A stretch of DNA of 8,413 bases. It comes from JACTMI01 sp964618415 (GTDB lineage Bacteria; Acidobacteriota; Thermoanaerobaculia; Multivoradales; JAGPDF01). Below are positions 1 through 8,413 of the stretch, piece after piece (positions within the stretch are counted from its first letter, which is position 1; each line of letters opens with the position of its first letter). The DNA lies in NCBI GenBank assembly GCA_964618415.1, contig CAZUAT010000087.1, positions 1-8,413 on the forward strand. Reading direction: 5' to 3'. A program made the translations under genes and the position numbers. The notes beneath the pieces are model-generated. The model was not told the DNA's origin and did no database searches. It saw only the letters and a program-made list of their open reading frames with translations.

Positions 1-734
1 AACTCGCGGGTGGCCCGGGGCACTCCCTGGGCTCCTCCCTGGCGTGGGCGGATGGGGAGGTCCTGATCGCCGGGGCTTCCGGAGCGGAGGAGAACGGCAT
101 GGTCCGGATCTACCAGCGCGCCGGCGACAACTGGACCCTGGTGCAGGGGATCACTTTCCAGGACTGCTGCCAGACGGGGGCCGGCTTCGGCAGCGCACTG
201 GCCGTCGCAGGGCCCTGGCTCGCTGTTGGCGCGCCGTACTGGGATCACCGGCCGGTGCTCGGCAACCTCGAACTGGACGTCGGCCACGTCGCGCTATACC
301 GGCGCAACGGGTCGGTCTGGCAGCGGCACTCCTGGGTGCGCCCTGTCGAGGCCTCTGAAGGGGACCTTTACGGTCGCAGTGTGGCCCTGCGCCGCGTCGG
401 CGCGCTGGGGGCCGTGCTGCTGGTGGGCGCCGACGGGGACGACGTGGGCGACCAGCCCAACCAGGGCGCGGCCTACCTGTGGCGGCTGGAGGGCGATCGC
501 TGGCAGCCGATCTGGCGGCTGGTGGCTGCAGATGGCGACGAGAGCGACCGGTTGGGCACCGTCGTCGGGCTGAGCGAGGTCGGGGCGGTCGCCGGCGCCC
601 CGTGGGCGCGGGCCAACGGCGTCAACAGCCAGGGCAGCGCCTACTACTTCCGGGACGTCGTGCCGCTCTTCTACGACGGCTTCGAGAGCGGCGATGCGAC
701 CGGGTGGGAGAGCCCGATGCTGCAGCGGCAGTAG
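1..734 (+). CDS. FG-GAP repeat beta-propeller protein, 3' part (5' end outside window)
   Basis: The frame whose first complete codon is at base 3 is open from the left edge to the TAG at 732-734, giving 243 visible residues; the true start lies upstream. The visible part reads as about four repeats of FG-GAP type (visible residues about 6-50, 59-110, 118-172 and 178-217). Each has a G-x-S/F-G-S-x-L/V core, a hydrophobic strand ending in A/V-G-A, and then G-x-V-x-x-Y-x-R followed by a Trp, as in MVRIYQRAGDNW and VALYRRNGSVW. Such repeats fold as beta-propeller blades and are usual in exported or surface proteins. The C-terminus carries LFYDGFESGDATGW (visible residues 222-235), a short tail resembling one I recall at the ends of secreted proteins in some Gram-negative groups; it may act in sorting. 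A signal peptide cannot be checked because the N-terminus is missing. The gene looks unrelated to the proteostasis genes downstream. The fold call is fairly sure; the specific function is unknown. Confidence 0.8.
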   Translation, partial: LAGGPGHSLGSSLAWADGEVLIAGASGAEENGMVRIYQRAGDNWTLVQGITFQDCCQTGAGFGSALAVAGPWLAVGAPYWDHRPVLGNLELDVGHVALYRRNGSVWQRHSWVRPVEASEGDLYGRSVALRRVGALGAVLLVGADGDDVGDQPNQGAAYLWRLEGDRWQPIWRLVAADGDESDRLGTVVGLSEVGAVAGAPWARANGVNSQGSAYYFRDVVPLFYDGFESGDATGWESPMLQRQ

Positions 735-737
735 AAT
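732..737 (+). promoter_or_regulatory. Weak -10-like hexamer upstream of tRNA-Leu
   Basis: TAGAAT overlaps the stop codon of the FG-GAP gene and lies about 60 nt before the tRNA. It matches TATAAT at five of six positions. The sequence 16-18 nt upstream (about 709-714, AGAGCC) does not resemble TTGACA, so a sigma-70 promoter is only a possibility. The same hexamer recurs after clpP (2927-2932). Confidence 0.25.
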
Positions 738-758
738 CGCCGCCTCGGGGTTGCGGCG
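738..758 (+). other. Stem-loop after the FG-GAP gene
   Basis: CGCCGC (738-743) pairs with GCGGCG (753-758), giving a 6-bp stem with a 9-nt loop four bases after the stop codon. No T-run follows, so it is not a standard intrinsic terminator. It could protect the 3' end of the upstream mRNA or simply reflect GC-rich sequence. Confidence 0.25.
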
Positions 759-798
759 GGCGCGGCCGGCTGTGGCGGCACCCTGCCCGGGCCGGTGG

Positions 799-887
799 GC
801 GGAAGTGGCGGAACTGGCAGACGCGCTAGACTTAGGATCTAGTCCCGAGGAATCGGGGTGGGGGTTCGAGTCCCCCCTTTCGCACCA
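799..887 (+). tRNA. tRNA-Leu, anticodon UAG
   Basis: This folds as an 89-nt class II tRNA. The acceptor stem GCGGAAG (799-805) pairs with CTTTCGC (877-883), and the discriminator A is followed by an encoded CCA (885-887). The D arm contains GCG...CGC around AACTGGCAGA. The anticodon stem CTAGA/TCTAG encloses the loop CTTAGGA, with anticodon TAG at 833-835, which reads CUN leucine codons. The long variable arm has CCCGA/TCGGG around GGAA, and the T arm is GGGGG-TTCGAGT-CCCCC. The long variable arm and the anticodon fix leucine rather than serine or tyrosine. It stands alone between the FG-GAP gene and tig; no second tRNA is adjacent. Confidence 0.97.
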
Positions 888-900
888 GTCTCGAGCAGCG

Positions 901-935
901 TTCCGAATCCCGCATCCCGAAGCCGGCGTCCCGAA
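901..935 (+). repeat. Degenerate 7-bp tandem repeat (TCCCGAA unit)
   Basis: Five consecutive heptamers in perfect 7-nt phase read TTCCGAA, TCCCGCA, TCCCGAA, GCCGGCG and TCCCGAA. Two are exact, two differ by one base, and one is diverged. The array starts 13 nt after the tRNA and lies in non-coding sequence between it and tig. It looks like a decayed heptanucleotide microsatellite. Confidence 0.5.
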
Positions 936-954
936 CCGGGCTCGCGCTGCCGGG

Positions 955-975
955 GCCGACCGCCTGACGGTCGGC
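955..975 (+). other. Perfect 8-bp stem-loop upstream of tig
   Basis: GCCGACCG (955-962) pairs with CGGTCGGC (968-975) around the loop CCTGA. It lies 67 nt after the tRNA and 34 nt before the tig start. The following bases (GTGCCCAACCC) contain no T-run, so if it terminates the tRNA transcript it is not a textbook intrinsic terminator. It could instead be a leader structure of the tig mRNA. Confidence 0.4.
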
Positions 976-1009
976 GTGCCCAACCCAGAAAGAGGAAGGT
1001 CGCGGTCCG

Positions 1010-2305
1010 ATGAGTGTCGTTCTGTCGATGGAAGAGGTCGGCCCCTGCCGGCAGCAGCTGCGCATCGAGGTTCCCCAGCCGGCCGTCGCCGCCGAGATGG
1101 CGCGCGTCACCGGAGAGTTCGGCCGCAAGGCGCGCGTTCCGGGCTTCCGCAAGGGCAAGGTACCGGCTGCGCTGGTCGCCAAGCATTACGGGCGGGAGAT
1201 CGAGCAGGAGGTGCTCGAGCGGCTGGTGCCGCGCTACTGGAAGCAGGCAGCGGCCGAGAAGTCGCTCGATCCGCTCGCTCCGCCCTCGGTCGAGCAGGTG
1301 GAGATGCAGGCCGGGCAACCCCTGCAGTTCACCGCCGTCGTGGAGGTGCGTCCGACGATCGAACTGCGCAACTATCGCGATTTCGCTCTGCCGGAAGCGG
1401 ACGTGGAGGCGGGCCGCGAGGAGGTCGAGCGGGCGGTGGCGGACCTCCGGCGCAGCCACGCCGAATGGGTCGCGGTCGAGCGGGCGGCTGCGGTCGGCGA
1501 CGTCGTCCGGGTCGACCTGGTCGAGCTGGGCGCTGCGGAACCAGCCGATCCGGAGACGCGGGTCGCGGAGTTCGAGGTCGGATCGGAGCGCGTGTGGGAG
1601 GAGCTGTCGACGGCTGTCTCGGCGCTCGCCGCAGGGCAGTCGGCGCGCTTCACACGCTCCGAGGGCGAGGGAGAGGCCGCGGTGAAGCGGGAGTTCGAGA
1701 TCCGGGTGCTGGAGGTGCGCGAGGCGCGGCTGCCGGAGCTCACGCCGGAGTTCCTCGGCCACTTCGGCAAGTTCGACGACGTCGCCGCCTTCGAGGCGGA
1801 CGTCGCGCGCCGGATCCGCAGTGCCAAGTCGGACGAGCTGCGCGCGCGCCGCGAGCAGGCGATGCTCGATCAGCTCGTCGAGCGCCACCCGATGGCCCTG
1901 CCGGAGGGCGTGGTGCACCGCGAGACCGAGGAGCTGCTGCGCGATTACGCGGAAGGTCTGGTACGGCGCGGGGTGGACCTGGAGAAGGCGGAGATCGACT
2001 GGCAGGCGATGGGCGAGCAGGCCAAGCCGCACGCCGAGCGGCGGATCAAGGCGAGGCTGCTGCTCGACCAGATCGCCGACGCCGAGAAGGTCGAGATCGG
2101 CCAGGTCGAGTTCGAGGAGGCGCTGGCCCTGCTGGCGCGGGTTCAGAAGGTGCCGACGCAGGCTCTGCGCCAGCGGCTCGACCAGGCCGGCGAGCTGGTG
2201 GCCCTGCGTGCTCGGATGCGGCGCGAAAAGACGGTAAGGTTCCTGCTCGGCGAGACGGCCGGAGCGGCGCCCGACGGGGCCGGTCCGGACGCCTCGGCCG
2301 ACTGA
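1010..2305 (+). CDS. tig: Trigger factor, ribosome-associated chaperone with reduced PPIase domain
   Basis: This 431-residue protein matches the usual trigger factor length. It binds near the ribosome exit tunnel and shields nascent chains in the cytoplasm. The N-terminal ribosome-binding domain (about 1-110) carries the signature loop GFRKGKVP at residues 45-52. The middle FKBP-type domain begins at GDVVRVD (163) and ends before LPELTPEFLGHFG (from 241). It is short and lacks both the usual IPGFE stretch and the FPxxY...L-x-GK segment, so prolyl isomerase activity is doubtful. The helical C-terminal arms, residues about 244-415, contain the expected AERRIKARLLLDQIA region, followed by a low-complexity Ala/Asp/Pro tail. 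The start is ATG 1010, with AGAGGAAGG at 991-999 as ribosome binding site; the next in-frame Met (residue 7) has no better site. clpP follows after 20 nt, so co-transcription is likely. PPIase activity is known to be dispensable for much of trigger factor function. Confidence 0.95.
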   Translation: MSVVLSMEEVGPCRQQLRIEVPQPAVAAEMARVTGEFGRKARVPGFRKGKVPAALVAKHYGREIEQEVLERLVPRYWKQAAAEKSLDPLAPPSVEQVEMQAGQPLQFTAVVEVRPTIELRNYRDFALPEADVEAGREEVERAVADLRRSHAEWVAVERAAAVGDVVRVDLVELGAAEPADPETRVAEFEVGSERVWEELSTAVSALAAGQSARFTRSEGEGEAAVKREFEIRVLEVREARLPELTPEFLGHFGKFDDVAAFEADVARRIRSAKSDELRARREQAMLDQLVERHPMALPEGVVHRETEELLRDYAEGLVRRGVDLEKAEIDWQAMGEQAKPHAERRIKARLLLDQIADAEKVEIGQVEFEEALALLARVQKVPTQALRQRLDQAGELVALRARMRREKTVRFLLGETAGAAPDGAGPDASAD

Positions 2306-2325
2306 TACCGGGGAGAACGCCGCAA

Positions 2326-2913
2326 ATGCTGATTCCGATGGTCGTCGAACAGACCAACCGCGGGGAGCGCGCGTACGACATCTACTCGCGCCTGCTCAAG
2401 GACAACATCATCTTTCTCGGTCGCCCGATCGACGACGACGTTGCGAGCCTGATCATCGCCCAGATGCTGTTCCTGGAGGCGGAGAATCCCGAGCGCGACA
2501 TTCATCTATACATCAACTCGCCGGGCGGATCAGTCACGGCGGGGCTCGCGATCTACGACACCATGCAGTACATCAAGCCCGACGTCGCCACGTACTGCGT
2601 GGGTCAGGCGGCCTCGATGGCTGCGGTGCTGCTGGCGGCCGGGTCGGCGGGCAAGCGCACGGCGCTCCCCAACGCCCGGGTGCTGATCCACCAGCCGTGG
2701 ACCTCCGGCATGGGCGGACAGGCGACCGACATCGAGATCCATGCCCGCGAGCTGCTCAAGTTGCGCGATCGGATCGACGAGATCCTGGCGGTGCACACCG
2801 GCCGCCCGAAGGAAGAGGTCCACCACGACACCGAGCGCGACAAGATCCTGTCGGCGCACGAGTCGATCCAATACGGGCTGGTGGATCGCGTGATGGAGCG
2901 CCGCAAGTCCTGA
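2326..2913 (+). CDS. clpP: ATP-dependent Clp protease proteolytic subunit ClpP
   Basis: This is a 195-residue serine peptidase of family S14 that assembles as a barrel of two heptamers and degrades proteins unfolded by ClpX. The catalytic triad is visible: Ser97 in GQAASMAA, His122 in LIHQP and Asp172 in DTERD, with spacings like E. coli ClpP. The oxyanion-strand motif INSPGGSVTAG is at 63-73, and the handle helix QATDIEIHARELLK is also conserved. The start is ATG 2326 with GGGGAGA at 2309-2315 upstream. The reading frame stays open far upstream through the tRNA and an alternative frame of tig, but the family homology begins here. The protein starts MLIPMVVEQ, matching the mature E. coli N-terminus, so the roughly 14-residue propeptide of E. 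coli is absent and little or no self-processing is expected. It lies between tig and clpX, its usual place. Confidence 0.97.
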   Translation: MLIPMVVEQTNRGERAYDIYSRLLKDNIIFLGRPIDDDVASLIIAQMLFLEAENPERDIHLYINSPGGSVTAGLAIYDTMQYIKPDVATYCVGQAASMAAVLLAAGSAGKRTALPNARVLIHQPWTSGMGGQATDIEIHARELLKLRDRIDEILAVHTGRPKEEVHHDTERDKILSAHESIQYGLVDRVMERRKS

Positions 2914-2926
2914 GCGCTCCGTCTGT

Positions 2927-2932
2927 TAGAAT
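2927..2932 (+). promoter_or_regulatory. Weak -10-like hexamer in clpP-clpX spacer
   Basis: TAGAAT lies 14 nt after the clpP stop. The bases about 17 nt upstream (CAAGTC) do not resemble a -35 box. A start here would give clpX a leader of about 150 nt that includes the hairpin at 3026-3061. Weak evidence; the only support is the hexamer and the long spacer. Confidence 0.25.
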
Positions 2933-3025
2933 CCGAGACCAGAAGGCGCAGCAGAGGCCGCGGGCCGGGGACTGCTGGAATAGGCCCCCGCGTGGCGCTG
3001 TTCTGGGGGGTGGCGCGGCGTCCGC

Positions 3026-3061
3026 GACGCTCGCCGGCGCGGCTGCCGGCCCGGCGGCGTC
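3026..3061 (+). other. Long GC-rich hairpin in the clpX leader
   Basis: GACGC (3026-3030) and CGCCGG (3032-3037) pair with CCGGCG (3051-3056) and GCGTC (3057-3061). This makes an 11-bp stem with a single bulged T at 3031 and a 13-nt loop. The loop side also contains an alternative 6-bp hairpin (GCCGGC at 3033-3038 with 3045-3050). It ends 30 nt before the clpX ATG and 21 nt before its GGAGGGG ribosome binding site. No T-run follows. The rest of the 178-nt spacer (2914-3091) shows no gene. Confidence 0.4.
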
Positions 3062-3091
3062 TCGCGGAGCGGGTCCGAGGACGGAGGGGTA

Positions 3092-6753
<3,662 letters not shown>

Positions 6754-6792
6754 GTTCCGATTCGTCGCTGGTCGACCCCCGGTCCGGTCCCG

Positions 6793-6804
6793 TCCGGATC
6801 CGGA
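6793..6804. repeat. 12-bp perfect palindrome upstream of engB
   Basis: TCCGGATCCGGA is its own reverse complement and lies in the 158-nt lon-engB spacer (6754-6911), 108 nt before the engB start. It could be a binding site for a dimeric regulator. The rest of the spacer shows no convincing promoter, gene or terminator, only short CCGGTCC and GATTC repeats. Confidence 0.3.
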
Positions 6805-7527
6805 GTACGCGGCGGATATCCGAGACCGGTCCCCGAAACAGTCGCGAGGTTCTCGATTCGATTCGTTGTCCGCCCGGGTGGCACCCGCCAGGGCAATCCA
6901 GTTAGGCGACCGTGAGGATCGAAATCGCGGAGTTCGTCCGGTCGACCGGGGCGGGAACAGGGCCGTATGGCGACGGTGCGCCCGAGGTCGCGTTCGTAGG
7001 GCGGTCCAACGTCGGCAAGTCGAGTCTGTTGAATCGCCTGCTTGGCAGGAAACTCGCACACACCAGTTCGACGCCGGGGCGGACCCGGACCCTGAACTGG
7101 TTTCGCATCAATCGGCAGTACTGGTTCGTGGATCTGCCGGGTTACGGTTTCGCCAGGACGTCGCGGGAGGAGCGGGAAAGCTGGGCGCGTTCGATCGACG
7201 CCTACCTCCACGACAGCGCGGCCCCCAGACTGGTCATCCACCTGGTGGACGCGAAGGTCGGGGCGACGCGCCTCGATGTAGAAGCAGCGGAGTATCTCGC
7301 CGAACTCGGCGTGAAGAGCACCGTAGTAGCCACGAAGTTCGACCGTCTCAAGCGTGGGGAACGGGCCGGCAGGATCGCCGGGATCGGCCAGGCGCTGGGG
7401 CTCGCCGGCGGAGCGGAAGTGATCCCCGTCTCCGCGCTCTCAGGGGAGGGCGTACGTGAACTCTGGAAACACATCGCAGAATTTCTCGCGGGGCCGGTCC
7501 CGCCGCAGAAGAGGGAAGAAGACGAAC

Positions 7528-8413
<886 letters not shown>

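Noticed and set aside
799..935. tRNA-associated integration (att) site
   Set aside because: No integrase gene, duplicated tRNA 3' end or mobile-element gene is visible; tig and the core cluster follow directly.
955..985. Intrinsic terminator after tRNA-Leu
   Set aside because: The 8-bp stem is real, but the sequence after it has no T-run, so it was kept only as a stem-loop.
839..2032. Minus-strand open frame (397 codons) opposite tig and tRNA-Leu
   Set aside because: Its N-to-C sequence is a shadow of tig, and it ends inside the tRNA gene.
694..2325. Plus-strand frame running from the FG-GAP gene through the tRNA into clpP
   Set aside because: It translates the tRNA and an alternative frame of tig as Arg/Gly/Ala-rich sequence. 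Only the part from 2326 is homologous to ClpP.

Overview
The window is a GC-rich bacterial chromosome segment dominated by a classic protein quality-control cluster. In order, all on the + strand, it holds: the 3' end of a secreted-type FG-GAP beta-propeller protein (up to 734); a tRNA-Leu(UAG) gene (799-887); tig (trigger factor); clpP; clpX; lon; engB (ysxC/yihA GTPase); and the 5' two-thirds of rho, which runs off the right edge. No mobile element, CRISPR array, phage gene or defence system is visible. The long minus-strand open frames are GC-skew shadows of these genes.

Organism: a high-GC Gram-negative-type bacterium. The tig-clpP-clpX-lon order is the widespread proteobacterial arrangement, while lon followed directly by engB is the arrangement known from Bacillus. 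The combination, plus a secreted FG-GAP protein ending in a DGFESGDATGW motif, makes me lean towards Acidobacteriota (Thermoanaerobaculia-like) or a deltaproteobacterial-type lineage. This is inference only; a 16S or marker-gene placement would decide it.

Layout: 1-734 is an independent gene. 735-1009 holds the tRNA, a degenerate 7-bp tandem repeat and an 8-bp stem-loop. tig and clpP are 20 nt apart. clpP and clpX are separated by 178 nt containing a strong GC hairpin and a weak -10-like hexamer, so clpX-lon may have its own leader. clpX and lon overlap by 4 nt. lon and engB are 158 nt apart with no clear promoter. engB and rho overlap by 35 nt in different frames.

Function: trigger factor receives nascent chains at the ribosome exit. 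ClpX unfolds substrates and feeds them to ClpP, and Lon is the second ATP-dependent protease. EngB is a ribosome large-subunit assembly GTPase, and Rho is the transcription termination helicase. All key catalytic motifs that fall inside the window are intact, except that the trigger factor PPIase domain is short and lacks the FKBP signature. I found no undescribed multi-gene system. The points most worth a second look are the reduced trigger factor, the lineage-specific tails overprinted at the engB/rho junction, the structured lon 3' end, and the clpX leader hairpin.
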